This document shows, in pieces, positions 53,089-62,781 of a stretch of DNA of 64,000 nt. A model generated the notes under the pieces. That model was not told the origin of the DNA. It did not search any database and worked only from the letters and a program-made list of their open reading frames with translations. Location: the NCBI GenBank assembly GCA_022841665.1, contig JALHRB010000013.1, positions 1 to 64,000 on the forward strand. The letters are read 5' to 3'. The stretch is from Pseudolabrys sp. (GTDB taxonomy: Bacteria > Pseudomonadota > Alphaproteobacteria > Rhizobiales > Xanthobacteraceae). The number at the start of each line of letters is the position of its first letter. Within the stretch, counting starts at the first letter, position 1. A program made the translations under genes and the position numbers.

Positions 53089-55155
53089 CTATTCCGCCGC
53101 CCGCCGCGCCGCGATGATCTGATCGGCCGTGCGCCCGGTCAACTCCGCCATATGGTCGAACTTGAACGAGAACGAGCCGACGCCGGCAGTGCCTGAGCGC
53201 ACCTCGATGATGAGGTCGCCGATTTCGGCTTCCGGCATCTGCGCGCGCACGCAATCCCAGCCGTCCCAGCCCTCGCGCGTGTCGAAGCCGAGGATCTGCC
53301 CGCGCCGCCCGGACAGGATAGCGTTCATCTTGGCGGTGGCATCTGTCGGGCACACGATCTCGACCAGGTGGATCGGCTCGAGCAGCACCGGCTGGCACTG
53401 CGGCAGACCTTCCACCATGGCGATACGGCCGGCGGTGCGGAACGCCATGTCGGATGAATCCACTGTGTGATACGAGCCGTCGACCAGCGTCACGCAGAGA
53501 TCGACCACCGGGAAGCCGAGCGGCCCGTGCTTGAGGCCGTCGATGACGCCCTCCTCCACCGCCGGGATGTAGTTGCGCGGCACCACGCCGCCGGTGATCT
53601 TGTCCTCGAACTTGAAGCCGGAGCCGCGCGGCAGCGGCTTGATCTCCACCACCACATCGCCGAACTGGCCGTGCCCGCCCGACTGCTTCTTGTGGCGACC
53701 GCGGATCGAGATCGGTTTACGGATGGTCTCGCGATAGCCGACCGATGGCGGCCGGCTCGACACCGGCACCGCGTAGCGCTCGCTCAGCCGCTCGACGGCG
53801 ACGCGCAGGTGCATCTCGCCCTGCCCCCAGATCACCACCTCGTGGCTCTCGGCGTTGTGCACGACCGTGAGCGAAGGGTCTTCCTCGGTGAGTTTGGTAA
53901 AGGCGGCGCCGAGCTTGACGTCGTCTTTGCGTTCGCGCGCCTGCACCGCGATGGCGAGCACGGGCGGCGACGGCTTCACCTGCGCCAGCGCCGGATGCGG
54001 CTGCTTGCCCGAAGACAGCGTGACGCCGGTCTTGGCGTGGTCGAGCTTGCCGAAGGCCACGGTCTCGCCGGTGGCCGCCTGCGGCCGCTTCTCGAAATGC
54101 TGGCCCATCGCCTTGAACACGCCGGACACCCGCCCGGCTTCGATCTCAGGCGTCTGAAACGTGGTGCCGTCGCCGGCCTGCCCCGCGAGCACGCGCGCCA
54201 GCGACATCTTGCCGCCATGCGTGGTGTGATACGTCTTGAGCACCAGCGCGACCGCGTCGCTGCCGCTCGCCTTCACGCCGAGCCGCTGCGCGGTTTCGCT
54301 CACGTTCGGCGCCTCGTGCCGCAGCGCCTTCAGCAGGCGCAGCACGCCGTTCGAGCGCGTGGCGCAACCGAGCAGCACCGGGCAGACGATGCGGTCGCGC
54401 AGTTCCTTGGCGAGATCGTCGAACACCTTGTCGCGCGGCGGCTGGATGTCCTCGAGCAGCTGCTCCATCAGCTCGTCGTCGTGGTCGGCGAGCGTCTCCA
54501 GCATGGTGAAGCGCGCTTCTTTCTCGCGGTCGAGATCCTCGCCGGTGAGGTCGATCACTTCCGAGGCCGTGTATTCCTTGTAGACGAAGGCGCGCTCGAG
54601 CGCGAGATCGACGAAGCCGGCGATCAATTCGCCCTTCCAGATCGGAATCTGGCGCAGCAGCAGCGGAACGCGCGAAGCCGGCTGCAGCAGCTTCACGGTC
54701 TCGCGCACGCGCTTGTCGGCCTTGTCGATCTTGTTGAGGAACAGGAAGCGCGGGATGTTCTGGTCTTCCAGCTCGCGCAGGATCAGTTGCAGCTGCGGGA
54801 CCTTTTTTTCGTCCGCCTCGCAGACCACCACCGCGGCGTCGACCGCCGGCAGCACGCTGCGCATGTCGTGGATGAATTCGATGGAGCCGGGGCAATCGAT
54901 AAAAGTGTAGCTGTCGCCCATGAACTGGGTGGTGGCGAATGTCGCCTCGACGGTCATCTTGTGGTGGCGGGCTTCCTTGCTGGCGTCCCCGACCGCGGTG
55001 CCCGCGTCGACCGTGCCCTGGCGCGGAATCGCGCCGGTGCGCGCGAGGATCGCTTCGAGAAGTGTCGTTTTGCCGCTTTGAAAGGGGCCCACCAGCGCGA
55101 TGCAGCGTGGACCCGAGTTACTTATAGACTTGGGACTGGTGCCGTTTTGTCCCAT
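53089..55155 (-). CDS. EF-G-like translational GTPase (FusA2 type) with altered G3 motif
   Basis: A 688-residue protein with EF-G domain order. The P-loop is GPFQSGKTT (23-31), G3 reads DCPGS (87-91) instead of DTPGH and G4 is NKID (141-144). The domain IV/V region contains KKQSGGHGQFGDVVVEIKPL and GTAGVGSFSFKFDHM. The His that activates GTP hydrolysis in EF-Tu/EF-G is replaced by Ser91, which argues for slow or different GTPase control. Such EF-G2-like paralogues have unclear functions, possibly stress-linked ribosome rescue. It lies upstream of msrP and creA on the same strand. Confidence 0.9.
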   Translation of the reverse strand: MGQNGTSPKSISNSGPRCIALVGPFQSGKTTLLEAILARTGAIPRQGTVDAGTAVGDASKEARHHKMTVEATFATTQFMGDSYTFIDCPGSIEFIHDMRSVLPAVDAAVVVCEADEKKVPQLQLILRELEDQNIPRFLFLNKIDKADKRVRETVKLLQPASRVPLLLRQIPIWKGELIAGFVDLALERAFVYKEYTASEVIDLTGEDLDREKEARFTMLETLADHDDELMEQLLEDIQPPRDKVFDDLAKELRDRIVCPVLLGCATRSNGVLRLLKALRHEAPNVSETAQRLGVKASGSDAVALVLKTYHTTHGGKMSLARVLAGQAGDGTTFQTPEIEAGRVSGVFKAMGQHFEKRPQAATGETVAFGKLDHAKTGVTLSSGKQPHPALAQVKPSPPVLAIAVQARERKDDVKLGAAFTKLTEEDPSLTVVHNAESHEVVIWGQGEMHLRVAVERLSERYAVPVSSRPPSVGYRETIRKPISIRGRHKKQSGGHGQFGDVVVEIKPLPRGSGFKFEDKITGGVVPRNYIPAVEEGVIDGLKHGPLGFPVVDLCVTLVDGSYHTVDSSDMAFRTAGRIAMVEGLPQCQPVLLEPIHLVEIVCPTDATAKMNAILSGRRGQILGFDTREGWDGWDCVRAQMPEAEIGDLIIEVRSGTAGVGSFSFKFDHMAELTGRTADQIIAARRAAE

Positions 55156-55295
55156 TACAAACCTCCCTTAACCGGCCGGGAGGGTCGGACCACGTATCCC
55201 GGCCCTGGACGGGTATCGTCTCAGGTGAATCCGGGACTGGCAAGCGTTGAATCGGATGTTCCGCAATACCCGCGCGCGGCGTGGGATGCGTGCGT

Positions 55296-56312
55296 TCAGG
55301 GCTTTCCGGCCGGCACGAAGCTCGGATCGACGATTTTGCCGGCGTCTACGCTCGCATCGAGCAGCCGCTGCGCCTTGTACCATTCCACCTGGCGCGCGAT
55401 ATCGGCGGCATCGAGCCGCGCCGTCGGCTCGATGTAGTAGGCGCTGGCCTCGACGGTGGCCGCCGCGGTGCCGATCGGCCGGCCGGGAAAGACATAGCGT
55501 GCGATCAGCGTCGAGACTTCGCGCGAGCGCGCATTCGACATCCGCTTGCCGGAGGAATCGTGGCGCATGAGCGCGCCGGTATATTCGGCAGCGCCGCGCC
55601 GGTACGCGCGCACGAATTTCTCGACCACCTCGCGCCGCTCGGCGATCGTCTTGGCGCCGGCAAACACCGCGCCGAGCTGCTGCTCGTCGAACTCCGATAG
55701 CCAGCCGAGCAGCTTGGCCTGGCCCGCCACCAGCATCTCGCGCGCATATTGCCCGGGCAGGATGGCGGCATCGACCTGGCCGGTGCCGAGCGCCTTCGAC
55801 AGGGCATCCAGCGTGTGCATCGGCCGGACCCTGATGTCGTCGAACTTGATCTTCTTGGCGCGTGCGATCTGGCCGACCTGGTAGTGGGAGGGGGTGCCGA
55901 ATTCGGTGATGCCGACCGACCGGCTGGGCAGATCCTCCAGCTTGCGCAGGCCTTGCGCGAAGGCGGCGTTGGAAACCAGGATCTCGTTGCCCTCGTACGA
56001 CTTCTTTTCGCGCGCCTGCCCGGCGACCGCCTTGATGAAACCGCGGCTGGCGTAGCTGAAGGCGGCGGGCGTAAAGCCGCCGACGCCGAAATCCGTCGCG
56101 CCCGACGCCACGCCGTCGGCGACGTCCTTGTCGGACTTGTACGCCGTCATGTCGACCTCGAGCCCCTCTTCCTTGAAGTAGTTCCGCGCGGCGGCGAGGA
56201 AGAGCGCGCCGTTGCCCATCTCGCGCATCGTGCCGACCGTCACGCGCTCCTGCCCGGAGGCGGCAGCGAGGCTGGCGATGAGGGTGAGGGTCGCGAGGGT
56301 GGGACGAATCAT
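55296..56312 (-). CDS. ABC transporter substrate-binding protein, NMT1/SsuA-like, without adjacent permease
   Basis: A 338-residue periplasmic binding protein with a short signal peptide (MIRPTLATLTLIASLAAASG). The mature domain VTVGTMREMGNGALFLAAAR, KEEGLEVDMTAY and SGATDFGVGGFTPAAFSYAS resembles the SsuA/THI5/NMT1 family that binds taurine, sulfonates, nitrate or thiamine precursors. No permease or ATPase gene lies nearby, so the system partner is elsewhere or this is an orphan. It is 48 bases from the gene at 56361 on the same strand. Confidence 0.85.
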   Translation of the reverse strand: MIRPTLATLTLIASLAAASGQERVTVGTMREMGNGALFLAAARNYFKEEGLEVDMTAYKSDKDVADGVASGATDFGVGGFTPAAFSYASRGFIKAVAGQAREKKSYEGNEILVSNAAFAQGLRKLEDLPSRSVGITEFGTPSHYQVGQIARAKKIKFDDIRVRPMHTLDALSKALGTGQVDAAILPGQYAREMLVAGQAKLLGWLSEFDEQQLGAVFAGAKTIAERREVVEKFVRAYRRGAAEYTGALMRHDSSGKRMSNARSREVSTLIARYVFPGRPIGTAAATVEASAYYIEPTARLDAADIARQVEWYKAQRLLDASVDAGKIVDPSFVPAGKP

Positions 56313-56360
56313 GCGCGGCAGATTAGCGAAGCGCCGCGCGATTCGCTGCCCGGCGCGCCG

Positions 56361-57548
56361 TCAGCCGCCGGACGCGAAGGCCTCGATTTCGTCCATCAGC
56401 TTCGGCCATACGGGATCGTCCGGCACCGGCACGTGATTTTCGGATTCGAGCGTGATCAGGCGGGCACCGGGGATGCGCGTCGCCAGCAGCCTGCCCTGCT
56501 CGTAGGGCGCGACCTGGTCCTGCCGCGCGTGGATGACCAGCGTCGGGACCTTTATCTGCGGCAGCATGTCCACCACGTCGATGTCGTCGCAGGCGACCCG
56601 CAGACGCGCGGCGACCTCGGCCGAGGTCGACAGCCGCTGCATGTCGGCGAACCATTGGATATGCGCGCGCGAGGCGTCCGACAAATAGAGCGAGCTGAAG
56701 GCGCGCATGAAGGCTGAATCCGCCCGGCCCCAGCCCTCCCGCATCATCGCCATGACGGTCTGCGCCGTCGCGGCATCTTCGGGCGAACCGCGCCGGTTGC
56801 GGCCCTGCGCATAGGCCCCGTACAGGACCAGGCGCGACACGCGCTCGGGATGGCGCGCGGCAAACGCGACCGCCGCGGCAACGCCTTGCGACAGCGCCAG
56901 CAGGGCGAAGCGCTCGACCCCCGCAGACTCGACCACCGCCTCGAGATCGCGCTCAAGGCCGCCCTGCGAGATGTCGGCGACGTCGCGGTCGCTCAGTCCA
57001 TTGCCGCGTCCGTCATAGCGGACAAGCTTGAAGCGTCCCGCCAGCCGCTGCAGGAACGGCGACCAGATCGGGCTTTCCCAATCGTGCTCCAGGTGGTTGA
57101 GCCAGTTGGCCGTCTTCACCAGTACCGGTCCCTGGCCGACCGTCGCCATCGCGATGTTCACGCCGTCGCCGGTGCGACAGAAGGTGATGCGTTGCGACAA
57201 CGCGCCGGCGCGCGTTGACGGCGGCTTTTGTTCGCCGCCCTCTTCACGCACGTCGCCGACGAAGCGGAAGCCCTTGCGTACGATGGTCTTGACCAGACGC
57301 TGTGTCGTGCCGTCGTCGCCGATCGCGCGCCGCACGGCGTTGATACGGGTGGCGAGCGCGGATTCCGACACGATACGGCCGCCCCAGACGCCTTCGATCA
57401 GGTCGTCGCGGCTGACCACGCGCTCGCGGTTTTTCAGCAGAAACGCCAGCAGATCGAACACCTGCGGCTCGACCTCGACAAGACGGTCGCCTTGCCGCAG
57501 CTCACGTCGCCCCGCATCCAGCGTTCCGCCCTCGAATTGGTAGCGCAC
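56361..57548 (-). CDS. Winged-helix DNA-binding domain fused to an alpha/beta hydrolase
   Basis: A 395-residue fusion. Residues 1-98 form an OmpR/PhoB-type winged helix (EPQVFDLLAFLLKNRERVV and VKTIVRKGFRFVGDV). Residues from about 115 form an alpha/beta hydrolase with nucleophile Ser220 in LLALSQG, candidate Asp344 in ARQDQVAP and His372 in ESENHVPV. There is no receiver domain and no membrane segment. It may be a ligand-responsive regulator in which a hydrolase-like module senses a small molecule, or a bifunctional protein. The gene is close to an orphan binding protein on the same strand. Confidence 0.87.
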   Translation of the reverse strand: MRYQFEGGTLDAGRRELRQGDRLVEVEPQVFDLLAFLLKNRERVVSRDDLIEGVWGGRIVSESALATRINAVRRAIGDDGTTQRLVKTIVRKGFRFVGDVREEGGEQKPPSTRAGALSQRITFCRTGDGVNIAMATVGQGPVLVKTANWLNHLEHDWESPIWSPFLQRLAGRFKLVRYDGRGNGLSDRDVADISQGGLERDLEAVVESAGVERFALLALSQGVAAAVAFAARHPERVSRLVLYGAYAQGRNRRGSPEDAATAQTVMAMMREGWGRADSAFMRAFSSLYLSDASRAHIQWFADMQRLSTSAEVAARLRVACDDIDVVDMLPQIKVPTLVIHARQDQVAPYEQGRLLATRIPGARLITLESENHVPVPDDPVWPKLMDEIEAFASGG

Positions 57549-57696
57549 CGATCACCTCGCGTCGCAAGGGCATAGCCGCAAGGGCCTAAATGAAGGACTT
57601 CTAAAGGGGAAATCAAGACGGCCTCAAAGCGGGCGGTCCTCGGCTGCGGCAGATTGATCCTGTCGCGCCCCTCAAGGGCGCTCAACGGAGGCCGCC

Positions 57697-59093
<1,397 letters not shown>

Positions 59094-59220
59094 TTACATG
59101 TGTCGTACCGGCGCAATTAGGCAACAGCAAGTCGCAAAGAATGATGCATTGATCAAGGGTGTTGATGGCAGAGGGAGGCGCGGAAACGCACCTTTAAACC
59201 TGCCCTGCTAGACCCCTGCC

Positions 59221-60579
59221 ATGGCCGGCTTTATTGAGATTTTGCGCTCCGGGGCCTGGGTCACCCGCGCCCGCATGCGGCTGGTGGCGGGGCTCTTGAT
59301 CGCCGCCGGGTTGCTCGGCGGCGCCTACCTGATCGGCACCTCGGACGGGCGCAACGACCGCTTCGGGCGCCCGCTCGGCACCGACTTCTCCAACGTCTAT
59401 GCGGCCGGCAGCTACGTGCTCGAGGGCAAGGCCGCCGCGCCCTTCGATCCCCAGCGGCAATACGCGCGCGAGCAGGAAATCTTCGGCAAGGACACGCCGA
59501 TCTACGGCTGGCACTACCCGCCCTTCTTCCTCGTCGTCGCCGCGTTCTTCGCGCTGATGCCCTATGGACTGGCGCTGGCGCTCTGGCAGGGCGCGACGCT
59601 CGCGCTCTATCTCTGGGCGATGCGCGCGGTCCTTGCCTGTTACCTCCCCCTGAAAGGGGGAGGTCGATCGCGAAGCGATCGGGTGGGGGTCATTGGCGAC
59701 GCCGGGGATGGATCCCCACCCGACTCCGCGCTGCGCGCGGAGCCACCCTCCCCTTTCAGGGGAGGGATAAAGGAAATGTGGCTCCTGCTCGCCCTTGCCT
59801 TCCCGGCCGTATTCATAAACCTCGGCCATGGCCACAATGGATTCCTGACGGCCGCTCTTATGGGCGCTGCGCTCGTCGCGCTTGATCGGCGGCCAATGCT
59901 CGCCGGCGTGCTGTTCGGATGCCTGGCCTACAAGCCGCAGTTCGGCCTGCTGATCCCGCTGGCGCTCGCCGCGGGCGGATACTGGCGCAGCTTCATCGCG
60001 GCCGCGGTCACGGTCCTCGTCCTCGCGGCCGCCGTCACCGCCGCCTTCGGCCTCGAGGTATGGCAGGCCTTCCTCGCCTCCACCCACTTCACCCGCACCG
60101 TCATCCTCGAGCAGGGCGACACCGGCTGGCACAAGATCCAGAGCCTGTTCGCGCTGGTGCGGATGTGGGGCGGCAGCATCCCGCTCGCTTATGCGCTGCA
60201 AGGCGCGCTCACGCTGTTCGCCGCCGGCGCGCTGGTCTGGCTGTGGCGCGGGCGTGCGCGCTTTGCGCTCAAGGCCGCCGCGCTGGCGATCGCCACCGTC
60301 CTCGCCACGCCCTACGCGCTCGACTACGACCTCATGCTGCTGGCGCCGGCGATCGCCTTCCTCGCCGCCGATGGGCTCGCGCGCGGATTCGGCGTTTACG
60401 AAAAAACGCTGCTTGCGCTGCTCTGGCTGGTGCCGCTGTTCGCGCGCTCGGTGGCGGAGGCGACGCTGATCCCGCTCGCGGTGCCGCTGATGCTGGCCGC
60501 CTTCGTGTTTTTGCTGCGCCGCGCCATGGTGGAAAATTCCACCGCGCAAGGCGGTGGCGTTTTGAAATTGCAGGCCTAG
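59221..60579 (+). CDS. GT87/DUF2029-like membrane glycosyltransferase with in-frame palindromic insert
   Basis: A 452-residue polytopic membrane protein. The first part has GTDFSNVYAAGSYVLEG and GWHYPPFFLVVAAFFALMPY, which resemble GT87-type (polyprenol-phosphate mannose dependent) mannosyltransferases, and about 10 hydrophobic segments follow. A family A-related repeat is translated in frame at about residues 141-182 (YLPLKGGGRSRSDRVGVIGD and following), between two membrane segments. No stop or frameshift occurs, so the gene is probably still expressed. The substrate is not determinable. Confidence 0.82.
   Translation: MAGFIEILRSGAWVTRARMRLVAGLLIAAGLLGGAYLIGTSDGRNDRFGRPLGTDFSNVYAAGSYVLEGKAAAPFDPQRQYAREQEIFGKDTPIYGWHYPPFFLVVAAFFALMPYGLALALWQGATLALYLWAMRAVLACYLPLKGGGRSRSDRVGVIGDAGDGSPPDSALRAEPPSPFRGGIKEMWLLLALAFPAVFINLGHGHNGFLTAALMGAALVALDRRPMLAGVLFGCLAYKPQFGLLIPLALAAGGYWRSFIAAAVTVLVLAAAVTAAFGLEVWQAFLASTHFTRTVILEQGDTGWHKIQSLFALVRMWGGSIPLAYALQGALTLFAAGALVWLWRGRARFALKAAALAIATVLATPYALDYDLMLLAPAIAFLAADGLARGFGVYEKTLLALLWLVPLFARSVAEATLIPLAVPLMLAAFVFLLRRAMVENSTAQGGGVLKLQA
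59643..59766. repeat. Palindromic element, family A-related, inside the GT87-like gene
   Basis: A 124-bp element. Its left half (CCTCCCCCTGAAAGGGGGAGG, then CGATCGCGAAGCGATCG) matches family A and its right half (CGCGCTGCGCGCGG, CCCTCCCCTTTCAGGGGAGGG) matches the variant at 17343-17507. It starts at the third base of a codon, a different phase from the dnaE2 copies. The reading frame nevertheless stays open through it. Confidence 0.9.
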
Positions 60580-60632
60580 AATAACGGCAAGAGCCGGGCA
60601 ACGGCCGCAACCTTCGCAAGGGAGCGCGCGCC

Positions 60633-61451
60633 ATGAAGCTATCTGCCGAGCAGCTCAAAGCCTTCGACGAGCAAGGTTACGTCTTCTTCCCCAACTGCTT
60701 CTCCGAGGAAGAGATCGCGCTGCTGCGCACCGAAGCCGACAACATCCTCAAGCTCGACCGCCAGGAAGTCTGGCGCGAGAAATCCGGCGCGCCGCGCACC
60801 GCTTTCGCCGCGCACAAGTTCAACAAAGTCTTCGAGGTGATGTCGCGGCACCCGCGGCTGGTCGAGCCGCTGATGCAGTTGTTCGGCGAGAGCGTCTACG
60901 TCCACCAGTTCAAGCTCAACGCCAAGGCCGCCTTCGAGGGCGACGTCTGGCAATGGCACCAGGACTACGGCACCTGGGCGCGCGACGACGGCATGCCGGA
61001 GCCGCGCGCGATGAACATCGCGATCTTTCTCGACGACGTGCTGCCGATCAACGGCGCGCTGATGATCATCCCGAAGTCGCACAAGCAGGGCGTGCTCGAG
61101 GCCGGCCACGACAAGACCACGACGTCCTATCCGCTCTGGACGCTCGACAAGGAAACCGTGACGCGGCTGGCGCGCGAAGCGGAAGACGAAAACGGCGTCG
61201 GCATCGTCGCGCCGACCGGCAAGGCCGGCTCGGTCTTGATGTTCCACGGCAACCTGGTGCACGCCTCGCCGCCCAACATCACGCCCTACCCGCGCAAGAT
61301 CGTCTATCTCACGCTCTGCGCCGTCTCCAACCACATCACCAAATTCACGCGGCCGGAATTCATCGCGCACCGCGACTTCACGCCGATCGTGCCCTTGGAC
61401 GACGACGCCTTGCTGGAATACGCGCGCGCGCATCGGGTCGCCGCGGAATAA
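60633..61451 (+). CDS. Phytanoyl-CoA dioxygenase family protein
   Basis: A 272-residue Fe(II)/2-oxoglutarate-dependent dioxygenase. The metal ligands are H109 and D111 (WQWHQDYGTW) and H210 (FHGNLVHASPPN), with a 2-oxoglutarate-binding Arg candidate R221 (YPRKIVYLTL). It resembles the ectoine-hydroxylase-like branch (WARDDGMPEPRAMNI), but no ectoine genes are in the window. It probably hydroxylates an amino acid, betaine-like or acyl substrate. GGGAGCG precedes the ATG. It is monocistronic as far as can be seen. Confidence 0.87.
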   Translation: MKLSAEQLKAFDEQGYVFFPNCFSEEEIALLRTEADNILKLDRQEVWREKSGAPRTAFAAHKFNKVFEVMSRHPRLVEPLMQLFGESVYVHQFKLNAKAAFEGDVWQWHQDYGTWARDDGMPEPRAMNIAIFLDDVLPINGALMIIPKSHKQGVLEAGHDKTTTSYPLWTLDKETVTRLAREAEDENGVGIVAPTGKAGSVLMFHGNLVHASPPNITPYPRKIVYLTLCAVSNHITKFTRPEFIAHRDFTPIVPLDDDALLEYARAHRVAAE

Positions 61452-61630
61452 AATTCCCGGTGCGGCGCGTTCAACAGTTCGTGCGTTCTCGTTAGGTCGG
61501 AATTTCGCGATGGCGCGGCCGCGCCGGCTGGCTAAACGCCATGCAAATGCCGGACTTCGCCAGCACGGTCCGGCGGCATTTCGGGGGGCTGCGCGATGGC
61601 TTGGGCATCGCGCTTGAATTCGGACGTTCG

Positions 61631-62263
61631 ATGTACACGCTCTATTCGATGCAGCGGTCCGGCAACAGCTACAAGGTCCGCCTCGCGCTGGCCCGGCTCG
61701 GCATTCCGTACAAGCGCGTGGAAGTCGACATCCTGCAAGGCGAGAGCCGCACGCCTGAGTTCCTCGCCAAGAATCCGAACGGCCAGGTGCCGCTGCTCGA
61801 AGTGGCGCCCGGCCGCCATCTCGCCGAGTCGAACGCCATTCTCTGGTACGTCGCCGGCGGCACCATGCTGGCACCGGAGGACCGCATCGCGCGCGCCGAG
61901 GCGCTGCAATGGATGTTCTTCGAGCAGCACAGCCTGGAGCCCAATATCGGCGCCGCCTATTTCTGGCTGGCGTTGATCAAGGGCGGCCGCGAGTTGCAGA
62001 GCCATGCGCTCGATGACTGGATGGAGAACGGCTACCGCGCGCTCGGCGTGATGGAGATGCACCTCTCCAAATACCCATATTTCGTCGCCGGTCATTTCAC
62101 CATCGCCGACATCGCGCTCTACGCCTACACCCACGTGGCCAGCCAGTGCGACTTCGACCTCGGCCGCTATCCGGCGGTGCGCGACTGGCTCGACCGCATC
62201 GCCGCCGAGCCCGGCTACGTGGCCATGGACTGGCAGCCCGAGCCCTTGGTGGCGGCGCAGTAG
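61631..62263 (+). CDS. Glutathione S-transferase family protein
   Basis: A 210-residue GST with an N-terminal thioredoxin-like domain (YTLYSMQRSGNSYKVRLALA, then ESNAILWYVAGG for glutathione binding) and a helical C-terminal domain (GHFTIADIALYAYTHVA). The SGNSYKVR motif marks the active-site Ser type. The frame is open back to 61541, but the ATG at 61631 gives the normal GST start. The role is unknown; detoxification or isomerisation is possible. Confidence 0.85.
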   Translation: MYTLYSMQRSGNSYKVRLALARLGIPYKRVEVDILQGESRTPEFLAKNPNGQVPLLEVAPGRHLAESNAILWYVAGGTMLAPEDRIARAEALQWMFFEQHSLEPNIGAAYFWLALIKGGRELQSHALDDWMENGYRALGVMEMHLSKYPYFVAGHFTIADIALYAYTHVASQCDFDLGRYPAVRDWLDRIAAEPGYVAMDWQPEPLVAAQ

Positions 62264-62268
62264 CTTCA

Positions 62269-62293
62269 CCTCCCCCGCGAAGCGCGGGGGAGG
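62269..62293. repeat. Isolated hairpin related to the family A outer arm
   Basis: CCTCCCCCGCG (62269-62279) and CGCGGGGGAGG (62283-62293) form a perfect 11-bp stem with a 3-base loop, just after the GST stop. It may be half of a repeat or a terminator hairpin, but no T-run follows. Confidence 0.65.
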
Positions 62294-62441
62294 GTAAGAA
62301 CGCCCCGTTCACCCTTCGTTAACCCTCGCCCCAAAAACGCCCCGGTTCGTCACCGGCGCCGCCGCAATCGGGACGAAACCTTGCCCGTTTCGGCAACCAA
62401 TATGGGCCATCGTTCAACCGATTCATTTGCCCGGTTTCGCC

Positions 62442-62735
62442 ATGCGCACACCGCTTCAAGCCAACGGCTTCCGGCCCGGCACCGGCCGCATGCTCGGCCG
62501 TGAACGCCGCAACGCCAGCTTTGCCGAGCTTATCGCCAGCCTCGGGCTCGGCCTCGCCACTTTGGTCGCCGTGACCGTGGTGTCGGCCGGCATCGCCCGC
62601 GCCGACGTCGCCATGAACGTCATCGACAACGAAACCGGCCTGTTCGCGATCGCGCTGGTCGTCGGCCTGCTGTTCGCGGCCATGGGCGGGCTCAGCTTGA
62701 CCTTGCCGGGCCACAGGCACAGGCCGCGTCATTAA
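62442..62735 (+). CDS. Small hypothetical membrane protein
   Basis: A 97-residue protein. The N-terminus is Arg-rich (RPGTGRMLGRERRN), followed by two hydrophobic helices (IASLGLGLATLVAVTVVSAG and FAIALVVGLLFAAMGGLSLT) and a basic tail (PGHRHRPRH). I do not recognise a family. The preceding region contains ACCAATATGGG but no clear ribosome binding site. It lies between the GST and aldose dehydrogenase genes and could be a small inner-membrane protein. Confidence 0.6.
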   Translation: MRTPLQANGFRPGTGRMLGRERRNASFAELIASLGLGLATLVAVTVVSAGIARADVAMNVIDNETGLFAIALVVGLLFAAMGGLSLTLPGHRHRPRH

Positions 62736-62781
62736 GTCCAGGCGGCGCAGGAACGGCCGGCGCGTGCTATCGTTGAATGGC

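Noticed and set aside
60633-61451. Ectoine hydroxylase (ectD)
   Set aside because: The active-site region is only similar to EctD, no ectABC genes are present and the signature residues differ, so only the dioxygenase family was called.
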